From JACWAE01 sp963847595 (GTDB lineage Bacteria; Chloroflexota; Dehalococcoidia; SZUA-161), in NCBI GenBank assembly GCA_963847595.1, contig CAWKAJ010000002.1, positions 434,001-498,000 of the forward strand: a DNA stretch of 64,000 nt, written 5' to 3'. Shown here in pieces: positions 50,124 to 59,011 of this stretch. Both the position numbers and the translations under genes were made by a program. Numbering within the stretch: the stretch's first letter is position 1; every line of letters begins with the position of its first letter. The notes below the pieces were generated by a model that saw only the letters and a list, made by a program, of their open reading frames with translations, was not told where the DNA came from and did not search any database.

Positions 50124-51751
50124 TAAGGAGAAAGCTAAAGAGGGATCTTGACGCAGTTGCAGCCGAGACCTTCGATATCATTGTAATCGGTGGAGGCATT
50201 ATAGGTGCCGGTATCGCTCGTGATGCTACCCTCAGAGGCTTCAGGACGTTGCTTGTGGATAAGGAGGATTTCGCCTATGGAACCACCTCTCGCTCATCCC
50301 GCTTAATTCACGGAGGCCTGCGTTACTTGAAGCAGCTAGATCTGGGTCTGGTGCGTCAGGACTTACGTGAACGAGAGATTCTTCTCCAAATTGCTCCTCA
50401 TCTGGTTCACCCACTAGCATTCGTTATCCCGATTTCCAGCACAAGGCCTTTGCAGAGGGCGGCGCTACCATTCGGACTAACGCTCTATGACCTTCTCTTT
50501 TATCGCAAGAGCCTGCCTTCACACCGAAGGCTGTCCCGTAGCGAAACGCTGGAATTAGAGCCGGGGTTGGAACAGAGAGGACTGGTGGGCTCGTATCTCT
50601 ATTATGATTGTCAGGCGCCTTTTGTAGAGCGCCTTTGCTTGGAAAATGCGCTATCCGCTTCGGAACACGGGGCAACTATATTGAATCACGCCAAAGTAGT
50701 AGGGCTCTTGAGAAACAGCAATGGCGTGTCCGGTGTCGAAGTTCAGGATGTGATGTCAGGGGAAACCTACGAGGTCAAAGCAAGCATTGTAGTCAACGCA
50801 ACCGGGCATTGGGTGGATTCCTTACGCGAAATGCTGGGAAAGGGCGCAAGCGCTATGATTCGGAGAACTAAAGGAATTCATCTGCTCACAGCACAAATTT
50901 CGCGCAATGCCATTGTGTTGTTTGCACTGGCAGACAACCGCCTTTTCTTCGTAATTCCTTGGCAGGGTTACTCACTAATTGGAACTACCGACACTGACTA
51001 CTCTGGCGACTTGAATTCAGTAGAGGCTGAGAAGGAAGATGTAACCTATTTGTTAACAGAGGTTCGAAGAATATTTCCGAGTATCGATTCTCAGGAGATT
51101 TTCTATGCATCCGCAGGTCTGCGGGCTCTGGCACGCTCGAATAGTAAGAGGCCAAGTGATGTTTCCAGAAGTCACAGGCTTGTGGATCACGAAAGGGAAG
51201 ATGGCACACACGGCTTTATATCTGTATTGGGTGGAAAGATAACCGCCTACCGTGCTGTAGCTGAACAGGTTGTAAACCTGGTCTGTAAGAAATTGGGCTC
51301 GCAAGCTACATGCACCACAGACCAAGTTCCATTGCCTGGAGCTCAGAATGTAACGAAACAAATGATTGAGAAAGCTGCAAATGAACGAGGGATTACAGTC
51401 GAAACAGTGACGCATCTCACTGCTATCTACGGCTCGAGATTTACAGAGGTATTAGGGCTATTGAACCAAAATCCCAGTGGAGCACAGCGAATTTGTCCCC
51501 ACTCTCCTGATATCTTGGCTCAGGTTCAGCATGCCGTGGAAAATGAAGGAGCACTCACCGCAGAGGATTTCCTGTTGCGCCGTAGTGCCCTGGGACTAGG
51601 ATCCTGTTTGGGGTTAGATGCTTTAGACCATATTGCAGACGAGATGGGATCACTTCTTCATTGGAGCCAAAACGAGCAACAGAAACAGATGAATTCATAT
51701 CGTACTCGGTCAGCTGGAAGATTGCGATTGGGATCTGGTCTGCAATCCTGA
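50111..51751 (+). CDS. glpD: Glycerol-3-phosphate dehydrogenase (FAD-dependent)
   Basis: A 546-aa flavoprotein. FDIIVIGGGIIGAGIARDATLRGFRTLLVDKEDFAYGTTSRSSRLIHGGLRYL is the GlpD/GlpA N-terminal FAD signature, and IVVNATGHWVDSL and GLRALARSNSKRPSDVSRSH are further family motifs. A C-terminal helical DAO_C domain follows (about 390-510). It oxidises glycerol 3-phosphate to dihydroxyacetone phosphate, passing electrons to the membrane quinone pool or another acceptor. It is the last gene of the operon and convergent with the acyl-CoA dehydrogenase operon. Confidence 0.93.
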   Translation: MADLVRRKLKRDLDAVAAETFDIIVIGGGIIGAGIARDATLRGFRTLLVDKEDFAYGTTSRSSRLIHGGLRYLKQLDLGLVRQDLREREILLQIAPHLVHPLAFVIPISSTRPLQRAALPFGLTLYDLLFYRKSLPSHRRLSRSETLELEPGLEQRGLVGSYLYYDCQAPFVERLCLENALSASEHGATILNHAKVVGLLRNSNGVSGVEVQDVMSGETYEVKASIVVNATGHWVDSLREMLGKGASAMIRRTKGIHLLTAQISRNAIVLFALADNRLFFVIPWQGYSLIGTTDTDYSGDLNSVEAEKEDVTYLLTEVRRIFPSIDSQEIFYASAGLRALARSNSKRPSDVSRSHRLVDHEREDGTHGFISVLGGKITAYRAVAEQVVNLVCKKLGSQATCTTDQVPLPGAQNVTKQMIEKAANERGITVETVTHLTAIYGSRFTEVLGLLNQNPSGAQRICPHSPDILAQVQHAVENEGALTAEDFLLRRSALGLGSCLGLDALDHIADEMGSLLHWSQNEQQKQMNSYRTRSAGRLRLGSGLQS

Positions 51752-51812
51752 GTCTCACAGACTTCCGAGCATATTATCTCTGTTTCGAATTTTCTCTCCC
51801 ATTCTGTATATC

Positions 51813-52955
51813 TTAGGAAATCAGGCCTATCTTGTTGGCCACAATCTCTCTCTGGAAGTCGGTGCCGCCGTAGCGGATGTCCGCAGCCTTAGCCCTTCTG
51901 AAGTATAGCGGTATGTCGTGCTCTCTACTCGTGCCGATGGCGCCATGGAGCAGCACGCCTCTCTCGGTGACCCACTTGTACTTCTCATTGACATACGCCT
52001 TAGCCATGGCCACTTCCTTAGTGCAGGGCATGCCTTCCGACTCCATCCAGGCTGCCTGGTAAAGGATGTAGCGGCTGGTCTGCATGGCAGTCCACATATC
52101 AGCCATGATATGCTGCAGCGCCTGGAACGCACCGATGGGCCTGTCGTACTGCACTCTTTCCTTGGAATAGGCTACAGTCATATCCACCGCAGCCTGCATA
52201 CCACCAATAGACTCAGCGCACTTGGCGATAGCACCTCGGCGCATCACGTTCTCAACGATGTGCCAGCCCTTATCTAGCTTACCCAAGACGTTCTTGCTGG
52301 GAACTGAGACGTTCTTGAACTGCACCTCGCAGAGCTTGTCCATGCCTATCGTAGGCATTACTTCTACGTGTACCCCTGCGCTCTTAGCATCAACTATGAA
52401 AACGGTGACGCCATCATCCGCTGTAGCGCCTTTGCCGGTCCTGGCAACGCAGATTATGTAATTAGCAACGTTCGCCATTTCCACAAATACCTTCGTGCCC
52501 TCCAGGACGTAGTGGTCGCCCTTATGCGTAGCCTTGAGGGTAACCCCGGAGGCATCGAACAGTCCATTGGGCTCGAGCTGAGCCATGGTTACTATGAGCT
52601 CCCCACTGGCTATCTTGGGCAAGAACTCTTTCTTTTGCTCCTCGGTTCCAGCATCCATAATAGGGTAAGCACCTTCGATCACAGTGCAGATAAAGGGTCC
52701 AGGCAGAATATTCCTTCCCATCTCCTCTAAAAGCACTGTGAAGTCCTGGAAGGTCATCCCCTGACCGTTGTATTTCTCGGGGATAACCATTCCCTGCCAT
52801 CCCAGATCAGCCATCTTCTTCCAAATCTCGGGGGAGTACCCTTTTACTTCGTCCTCTTCGAGTTCTTTTACCTTCTTCTTAGGACACTCAGCAGTCAGGA
52901 AATCCCTGGCAGCCTTTCTCAGCATTTCCTGTTCTTCAGTGAAAGCTATGTTCAT
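51813..52955 (-). CDS. Acyl-CoA dehydrogenase (1)
   Basis: A 380-aa protein with N-terminal helical domain (MNIAFTEEQEMLRKAARDFL), middle beta domain (TMAQLEPNGLFDASGVTLKATHKGDHYVLEGTKVFVEMA) and C-terminal helical domain (YSKERVQYDRPIGAFQALQHIMADM, GTSREHDIPLYFRRAKAADIRYGGTDFQREIVANKIG). FAD-dependent alpha,beta-dehydrogenation of acyl-CoA is the family reaction. The usual EP-x-AGSD signature is altered (LEPNGLFDASG), so substrate or activity may be atypical. It is the last gene of the operon. Confidence 0.88.
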   Translation of the reverse strand: MNIAFTEEQEMLRKAARDFLTAECPKKKVKELEEDEVKGYSPEIWKKMADLGWQGMVIPEKYNGQGMTFQDFTVLLEEMGRNILPGPFICTVIEGAYPIMDAGTEEQKKEFLPKIASGELIVTMAQLEPNGLFDASGVTLKATHKGDHYVLEGTKVFVEMANVANYIICVARTGKGATADDGVTVFIVDAKSAGVHVEVMPTIGMDKLCEVQFKNVSVPSKNVLGKLDKGWHIVENVMRRGAIAKCAESIGGMQAAVDMTVAYSKERVQYDRPIGAFQALQHIMADMWTAMQTSRYILYQAAWMESEGMPCTKEVAMAKAYVNEKYKWVTERGVLLHGAIGTSREHDIPLYFRRAKAADIRYGGTDFQREIVANKIGLIS

Positions 52956-52983
52956 GGTATTACTCCTTTACCTCGAACTCCGT

Positions 52984-54171
52984 CTATTTCATCCTGGGCA
53001 GGTTCAGACCGTTCCAGGCAATGATATTTCTTTGTATCTCGTTCGTGCCCATGGCTACGTTCAATCTGAAGTGGTGTTGATACCAGGTCTCGAAGAAGCC
53101 ATTGAGTCTAGCCCATCTGGAAATCTCAACCTGGCCATAGGGGCCGAACAGGTCAGTCGCCATATGGGCCATGCGCGCCTGTAGCTCACCTGAGGTTATC
53201 TTCACTGCCGAGGCATCGAACGGGGCCATCTCTTTCTTGCTCTGGGCATCAGCTATGCGGTAGGCGAGACAACGGGCTGCCTCAAGCTCGCAGGCTGCCT
53301 GAGCCAGCCTGTTACGAACCAGCGGATCGTTCGCCAGCACCTCACCCTTCACCTTCGTCTCGTTGCAGTACTTAACCAAGTCTTCTAGCTGGCGCTGCAT
53401 GCACATGATGGCTCCCAGATTAGACCTTTCGAAGCCAGCCAGCATCTGGGTGACCTGCCAGCCTTTGCCCTCTTCACCTACCACGTTCTTCACTGGCACA
53501 CGCACATCGTCCAGAAATACTTCGTTATAATAGTGGCCGCCTTCCATATAGAAAAGTGGTTTCACAGTGATGCCAGGGGTTTTCATGTCGAACAGCAGAA
53601 AGGTAAGGCCCTGGTGTTTCTTTTCTGCATTAGGGTTGGTTCTCACCACAGCGAAGGCCCAGTGAGCGCGATGGGCGCCGGTGCTCCAGGTTTTCTGACC
53701 ATTCAGGACATACTCATCGCCCTTGCGTATACCAGTTGTGGTCAGCGAAGCCAAGTCAGAACCAGCGTTAGGCTCGCTCCACAGCTCGCACCACATGACA
53801 TCCCCGGCACCGATACCGGGCAGAAACATTCTCTTTATGTCCTCATTCCCCGCTCCTAGAATTGTGGGAGCGAGCATATCCACACCGAAGACATCTACTC
53901 CGCCTACATCGTAATATCCCTTAGCCTCAGCGAAGAACACCCTGTCCATCATTGTGCCGCTGCCGCCATACTGGGCCGGCCAGTCCAGCGCCAGCCATCC
54001 CCTCTTGGCAAACTCCTTGGCACAATGAATATGGTACTCCCAGCCTTCGTCGGTATCGTAGTTGCTCTCTAGCCCCACATAACCCTTGGGTTTAATCTTC
54101 TCCAAGTCTCTGCAAACATCGAAAAACTCTTTGCGCAGCTTCAACTGTTCATCTGAAAATTCGAAATCCAT
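52984..54171 (-). CDS. Acyl-CoA dehydrogenase (2)
   Basis: A 395-aa protein from the ATG at 54171 (GGAG upstream). Signatures: LWSEPNAGSDLASLTTTGIRKGDEYVLNGQKTWSTGAHRAHW and GFERSNLGAIMCMQRQLEDLVKYC, with C-terminal VAMGTNEIQRNIIAWNGLNLPRMK. It is closely related to the next gene (tandem paralogues, same termini and length). Such pairs may form heteromeric acyl-CoA dehydrogenases, as in steroid or long-chain degradation in Actinobacteria, or act on different chain lengths. Confidence 0.9.
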   Translation of the reverse strand: MDFEFSDEQLKLRKEFFDVCRDLEKIKPKGYVGLESNYDTDEGWEYHIHCAKEFAKRGWLALDWPAQYGGSGTMMDRVFFAEAKGYYDVGGVDVFGVDMLAPTILGAGNEDIKRMFLPGIGAGDVMWCELWSEPNAGSDLASLTTTGIRKGDEYVLNGQKTWSTGAHRAHWAFAVVRTNPNAEKKHQGLTFLLFDMKTPGITVKPLFYMEGGHYYNEVFLDDVRVPVKNVVGEEGKGWQVTQMLAGFERSNLGAIMCMQRQLEDLVKYCNETKVKGEVLANDPLVRNRLAQAACELEAARCLAYRIADAQSKKEMAPFDASAVKITSGELQARMAHMATDLFGPYGQVEISRWARLNGFFETWYQHHFRLNVAMGTNEIQRNIIAWNGLNLPRMK

Positions 54172-54232
54172 TATGAAGTCTCCTTGCATCCGTCAGGAGT
54201 GGATAACTATCGGGAAAACCATATGACTTTGT

Positions 54233-55420
54233 TTATTTCATCCTGGGTAGACCTAGGCCATACCAGGATATGATGTTCCTCTGTATCTCGTTCGTGCCCA
54301 TAGCAATAAACAGCACAAACGACTGTTGATACCACTTCTCGTACCAGCCCTGGAACGGAGACCATCTGGAACGCTTGACCTGCCCGTATGGGCCCAAAAT
54401 GTCGGCTCCCAGCCAAGAGAGACGTTCCTGTAGCTCACTGGCAAGTATATGCACCCCGGAAGCCTCGAACCCAGCCATCTCGTTCCTATCTTGGGCATCG
54501 GCTATACGGTAGCCAAGGCAGCGAAGCGCCTCAATCTCGCAAGCCATCTGGGAAAGCCTGCTGCGAATTAGGGGGTCATGCGCCAGCAATTTACCGCCTA
54601 CCTTGGTCTCATTGCAGTACTTCACCAGCTCTTCCAACTGGCGAAGCATCATCATAATAGCGCCTAGGCTCGACCTCTCGAAGCCGGCTAGAAGCTGGGT
54701 TACCCGCCAGCCCTCGTTTTCCTGGCCGACAACGTTATCTACAGGTACATGTACATCATCCAGGAAGACCTCGTTGTAAACATGCGCCTGATCCATGTAG
54801 TAAAGCGGTTTCACAGTAACGCCCGGTGTCTTCATGTCAAAGAGGATAAAGGTGATACCCATTTGCTTCTTGGGAGCATGTGGGCCGGTTCTTACCAGTG
54901 CAAATGCCCAGTGAGCGCGGTGAGCGCCGGTGCTCCAGATTTTCTGACCATTTATGATGTACTCGTTTCCCTTTCGCACTGCCGACGTGGTCAGAGAAGC
55001 CAGGTCTGAGCCCGCGTTGGGCTCGCTCCACAGCTCGCACCACTGCACTTCACCCGAGGCGATTCCAGGCAGAAATCTCTTGCTTAGCTCCTCGTTGCCC
55101 ACTCCCAGAAGTGTAGGAGCCAGCATCTCTGGCCCAAAGATATCTATCCCAGGGAGGTCATAATATCCCCTGGCTTCACCAAAGAACACCTTGTCCCCAA
55201 TTGTGCCTTTGCCACCGTACTCAGGGGGCCAGCCAATCGAGATCCAGCCCCTTTTGGCGTACTCCCTGGCACAATAAAGGTGATACTCCCAGCCTTCATC
55301 AGTATCGTAAATGCTCTCCAGCCCAGCGAATCCGTTGGGCTTCTTTTTCTCCAATTCTTTGCAAACGTCGTAAAATTCTTTGCGCAGCCTAACCTGTTCG
55401 TCTGTAAGCTTGAAATCCAT
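54233..55420 (-). CDS. Acyl-CoA dehydrogenase (3)
   Basis: A 395-aa protein from the ATG at 55420, which has AGGAGGG at good spacing. A longer upstream frame lacks family similarity. LWSEPNAGSDLASLTTSAVRKGNEYIINGQKIWSTGAHRAHW, GFERSSLGAIMMMLRQLEELVKYCNETKV and FIAMGTNEIQRNIISWYGLGLPRMK parallel dehydrogenase (2) almost position by position. It is the product of a tandem gene duplication. Confidence 0.9.
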   Translation of the reverse strand: MDFKLTDEQVRLRKEFYDVCKELEKKKPNGFAGLESIYDTDEGWEYHLYCAREYAKRGWISIGWPPEYGGKGTIGDKVFFGEARGYYDLPGIDIFGPEMLAPTLLGVGNEELSKRFLPGIASGEVQWCELWSEPNAGSDLASLTTSAVRKGNEYIINGQKIWSTGAHRAHWAFALVRTGPHAPKKQMGITFILFDMKTPGVTVKPLYYMDQAHVYNEVFLDDVHVPVDNVVGQENEGWRVTQLLAGFERSSLGAIMMMLRQLEELVKYCNETKVGGKLLAHDPLIRSRLSQMACEIEALRCLGYRIADAQDRNEMAGFEASGVHILASELQERLSWLGADILGPYGQVKRSRWSPFQGWYEKWYQQSFVLFIAMGTNEIQRNIISWYGLGLPRMK

Positions 55421-55485
55421 AGTAGGCCCTCCTTGCCCAGCCTTTAGGAACCTGCCGCCAGAGGAAACCCATAGATGAGCCTGCC

Positions 55486-56607
55486 TTACCTGGGCAGACG
55501 CTTCACTATCAGCTCTCTCTGTATCTCTGAAGTGCCTTCCAGCAATTCGTACATCTTGGCATCCCGGAACAGACGCTCGATCTTGTACTCTTTGCTGATG
55601 CCATAGGCACCATGCACCTGCATGCCCCATCTGCAGACATCTGTAGCGGTTGAGGTCACGAAAAGCTTGGTGATAGCCATATCTTTAATAGTGTCTTGGC
55701 CTTGGTCTTTCAAGAAGGCGGCTCGATAGGTCAACCAGCGCGAAGCCTCGAGCCTGGATGCCATCTCAGCCAGCAGCCAGTGGATAGCTTGCAAGTTGAA
55801 TATGGGCTCATCGAAGTGCATCCTGTGCATGGAATACTTAATTGCTTCTTCCAGGGAAGCCTGCATTAGTCCTACGCATTGAGCGCTAAGGCACAGCTTG
55901 CCTATGGTCATGGCATCTTTCAGAGCATCGAACTTTCCGCCTTTGCCCCCCATGAGGTGGTCCTTAGGTACATGGACATCTTCAAAGAACACATCTGAAA
56001 GGTCTGTGCCCCTCAGCCCCAGCTTATCCATCTTAGGGCCGGTGGAGAACCCCTTCCTATTCGCCTCTATGAAGAACAGGCTGATATCACCCTCGAGCTT
56101 AGCAAATACACACATTACATCGGCCCAAGGGGCGTTGGTAATGAATCTTTTAACGCCGTTTATGATATATCCGTCTTTCACTTCCTTAGCCACGGTCTTA
56201 ATCATCTTCGGGTTTGAACCGGTATCAGGTTCGGTGAAGCCGAAGCAGCCGACCTTCTTGCCCTCGGCGATTGGAATCATCCACTGCTTTTTCTGAGTTT
56301 CGGTGGCAAGCTTATTGAATCTGTCGCCCACCACGTGCTGCAATTGTATGTGTATCGCCAGAGCAGCCAAAACCTTGGCGATTTCCTCGAGCGCCAGTGC
56401 CAAGCTCACATGGTCAGATCCAGACCCTCCATATTTCGGGTCAAAGGGAACTCCGTAGAGACCCATCGCAGCCAGCTTCGGCCGGACCTCGTGGGGGAAA
56501 TTGTTCTGCTTATCCATTATATCGACCAGAGGAGTAAGCTCTGCCTCGGTGAACTTCTTCACCGAATTCTTGAACATCTGTTGCTGCTCAGTCAGGTTGA
56601 AATCCAC
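55486..56607 (-). CDS. Acyl-CoA dehydrogenase (4), short-chain type
   Basis: A 373-aa protein. MDFNLTEQQQMFKNSVKKFTEAEL, GCFGFTEPDTGSNPKMIKTVAKEVKDGYIINGVKRFITNAPWAD, FFIEANRKGFSTGPKMDKLGLRGTDLSDVFFEDVHVP and VHGAYGISKEYKIERLFRDAKMYELLEGTSEIQRELIVKRL. The last stretch holds the Glu-x-Thr-Ser-Glu region of short/medium-chain acyl-CoA dehydrogenases, where a catalytic Glu is found. This is the most canonical member of the four. It precedes the dehydratase subunit genes in the operon order. Confidence 0.9.
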   Translation of the reverse strand: MDFNLTEQQQMFKNSVKKFTEAELTPLVDIMDKQNNFPHEVRPKLAAMGLYGVPFDPKYGGSGSDHVSLALALEEIAKVLAALAIHIQLQHVVGDRFNKLATETQKKQWMIPIAEGKKVGCFGFTEPDTGSNPKMIKTVAKEVKDGYIINGVKRFITNAPWADVMCVFAKLEGDISLFFIEANRKGFSTGPKMDKLGLRGTDLSDVFFEDVHVPKDHLMGGKGGKFDALKDAMTIGKLCLSAQCVGLMQASLEEAIKYSMHRMHFDEPIFNLQAIHWLLAEMASRLEASRWLTYRAAFLKDQGQDTIKDMAITKLFVTSTATDVCRWGMQVHGAYGISKEYKIERLFRDAKMYELLEGTSEIQRELIVKRLPR

Positions 56608-56640
56608 AGTGACTTTCCTCCCTTTTTGTTTGTTTCGACT

Positions 56641-57900
56641 CTACTTCTTGGGATATTTTCGGGCCTCTAACATCTCGATGAAGGATTCGATCTTCGACCT
56701 GACCCCGGCATCGTCGTACCCTCTGGGGTCAACCATGTTACCTTCGAACGACATGCTGGGGAGCCCCAGTTCGTCCCTCAGGATCACGCCTATATCAGGT
56801 TGTTCAGCGGTAAAATTCCTGCAGCACCGATTGGAGTGGAAAACTATACCATCCACATGGTACTGCTTCGCCCGTTTCTTATACAGCTCTGCCTTGCCCC
56901 ACGACGCTGCGCGCATGAAGAAGCTTAGATATCTGCCAGCCAGACTGCCGAAGGGGTCGGAGGGATCCACGCGGCCGCTGAACGCATTTCCATAGAGGTC
57001 GGTGACAAATGCCGCGCCGAACTCCGCGAAATAGTTCAACAGGCGCATATTGTGATAGACAGGGAAAAGGTCCCAGATAAGGCGGAATCTTTCATTGGGA
57101 ACGAAGCCGACCTTGTTGTCTACCCTCGTCTTCACCTCATCTCGAAGCTGCTTGTAGAATTCTACTGCCTCTTTGGTGCCCTTCAATGTAACCAAGGGAA
57201 ACAGGCAGGTGAAAACGTCAATCTGACTTATTGGCGTAGGTATCGCTGCCCGCATAGCGTCTATCTCGTCCCAGAGCGCACTGGCTTGGTCTGAGTAAGA
57301 CACCACCTCGCGCAGCTTGTCCATATCGAACTTTTTCTTGGTGGCCTGCTCCATCAACTTGACGGCTTCCTTCAGTTCCGCCGCATAATAGGCCTTGTGG
57401 CGCGGGGCCAGTGTGTCGCTGTCTACAGTGTACGCTGCGTCTATCAAGATCAAAGGACATTTGTAATGCCTCTGCATGGCTTCCCACCATTTGGGATGGG
57501 TGGCGCAGGCACCCTCGGTGGCAATCAGGATGTCCGGAGCAGGAGGCGGCTCGTCACCGAACGCGCCTTTCTTTTCAAACATGATGCCAAAGGCGCACAG
57601 GGCGTAGGCGCACAAGTCCTGTGAATAACCTCTAGCCTCACCGGCCTTGCAGAGTTCCTCAGCTACCTTTCTGGAGGAACAGAGCGCAGCGTAGTTTTCA
57701 GGGAAGAACGGGATACCATCGAAGGTATACACCAGTTCGATGGGGGTCATTGAGGTTATCCAGATCACCGGCTTACCATCTTGCTTGGCACTAGCAAGAG
57801 CTTTGTAATAAACATCGTTAAGGGTGCCTAAGGCTGCCGACGAAGCTAGCCTCACTGCCTTGAAGGGCGTCGCTGCAGGTTTATTTTGTTTGGTTTCCAT
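56641..57900 (-). CDS. 2-hydroxyacyl-CoA dehydratase / benzoyl-CoA reductase-type subunit (larger)
   Basis: A 419-aa protein from the METKQNK start at 57900. Cys-rich motifs are YSQDLCAYALCAFG and HSNRCCRNFTAEQ, followed by LRDELGLPSMSFEGNMVDPRGYDDAGVRSKIESFIEML, the pattern of HgdA/BcrB/FldB (D-component) proteins that hold a [4Fe-4S] cluster. These proteins catalyse ATP-driven radical dehydration of 2-hydroxyacyl-CoA or reduction of benzoyl-CoA. The partner gene lies 4 bp upstream. No HgdC/BcrAD-like activator is in the window. Confidence 0.85.
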   Translation of the reverse strand: METKQNKPAATPFKAVRLASSAALGTLNDVYYKALASAKQDGKPVIWITSMTPIELVYTFDGIPFFPENYAALCSSRKVAEELCKAGEARGYSQDLCAYALCAFGIMFEKKGAFGDEPPPAPDILIATEGACATHPKWWEAMQRHYKCPLILIDAAYTVDSDTLAPRHKAYYAAELKEAVKLMEQATKKKFDMDKLREVVSYSDQASALWDEIDAMRAAIPTPISQIDVFTCLFPLVTLKGTKEAVEFYKQLRDEVKTRVDNKVGFVPNERFRLIWDLFPVYHNMRLLNYFAEFGAAFVTDLYGNAFSGRVDPSDPFGSLAGRYLSFFMRAASWGKAELYKKRAKQYHVDGIVFHSNRCCRNFTAEQPDIGVILRDELGLPSMSFEGNMVDPRGYDDAGVRSKIESFIEMLEARKYPKK

Positions 57901-57904
57901 TAAA

Positions 57905-59011
57905 CTACCCCACCATTTCCATAAATGCCTGAACCATCGTCTTGAATTTTCCACCCGCCCAGCCCGTGTCCGAATGGTCAACCACCAGTACGGGAATACC
58001 ATTCGCTTTAAGGCTGCTCTCTAGCCACGGGCGGTCGTAAAGATGAGTGTCGCAATACTTCTGGGTTAGCAGAATGACTCCCTTGACACGGTATTCCTTG
58101 GCCAACTCCAGCATGTGATACAACCTGGGCTCAGCAGGATGCTTGCATGGGCAAGGGACTTTCCTCAAATAGCGCTCGGCCAGGGCTCTCAGCGGCTCGG
58201 CATTCTCATCGACCGCAGAAGAATAGTAGCGGCTGCCGATATCTATGTCGTCAACCACAACATTGCCCCCACTCTCCTCAACAGCCTGTAGCAGCTCAAT
58301 GGTCTCAAAAGTATTTCCTGCTATCATGAGCCGCATTTTGCCGTCCGTGGAGCCCTTAGCAGCCGAAAGACTGGGCAACAACTTGCGAAGCATTACGTTG
58401 TGCTCTTCTTTGGGCATAATGAGCCCTGCCCGCAGAACCGAAAACATCTCGCTACCGGAAAGGGGAGGGGCATCACGCAACCCGAGGTTATATAGCTCAT
58501 GTACAAGAGCGCGGTTCTCATTGTACACCTTGATAGCCTGTCTCAACGACTGTTCGCTGATTTTTTTGCTGGTGTATTTCTCCAGAGATTCCCTGAATAG
58601 GTGTAGCTCTTCGATGAAGAAGTCAACGGCTGTGTCGGTGCTCTTGCCGGGGACCGGCAAGAAGTAATAGTAGGGGAGCTTGACATCCCTTTTCCAGATG
58701 CTGTAGAGCGCTCGGGTCATGTCGCAAGACTTGGGGAACACAGCTCCGTCGAGATAATTGTAATGCCCTTTCAGCGCCTGGTCCAGAGCACTCCTCATGA
58801 AGGAGCAGCAGATACTGGGTAGGTGAGCGTCAGCTAGCTCTACGTTCTCAGAGCTTCCTCTGATGCGTACAGGGATGAAGCCTGCTGCGTAAATGAGTTC
58901 CTCTGGAGTATAGTTGCAGAAGTACCCGAATATCTTTTTACCTGTCTTTTTCCATCCCTCCGCTAATTTATGCCTGTTGCGATAAGCCTCTTCGAACTCG
59001 GAGATCATCAT
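57905..59011 (-). CDS. 2-hydroxyacyl-CoA dehydratase / benzoyl-CoA reductase-type subunit (smaller)
   Basis: A 368-aa partner of the preceding subunit. IFGYFCNYTPEELIYAAGFIPVRI is the usual HgdB/BcrC N-terminus (Cys ligand plus TPEELI), SCDMTRALYSIWK follows and KGVILLTQKYCDTHLYDRPWLESSLKANGIPVLVVDHS forms the late Cys segment. Together they form the heterodimeric D component. Which of the two family reactions is catalysed cannot be read; the neighbouring CoA ligase and acyl-CoA dehydrogenases suit either aromatic or amino-acid-derived acids. It overlaps the ligase stop (ATGA). Confidence 0.85.
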   Translation of the reverse strand: MMISEFEEAYRNRHKLAEGWKKTGKKIFGYFCNYTPEELIYAAGFIPVRIRGSSENVELADAHLPSICCSFMRSALDQALKGHYNYLDGAVFPKSCDMTRALYSIWKRDVKLPYYYFLPVPGKSTDTAVDFFIEELHLFRESLEKYTSKKISEQSLRQAIKVYNENRALVHELYNLGLRDAPPLSGSEMFSVLRAGLIMPKEEHNVMLRKLLPSLSAAKGSTDGKMRLMIAGNTFETIELLQAVEESGGNVVVDDIDIGSRYYSSAVDENAEPLRALAERYLRKVPCPCKHPAEPRLYHMLELAKEYRVKGVILLTQKYCDTHLYDRPWLESSLKANGIPVLVVDHSDTGWAGGKFKTMVQAFMEMVG

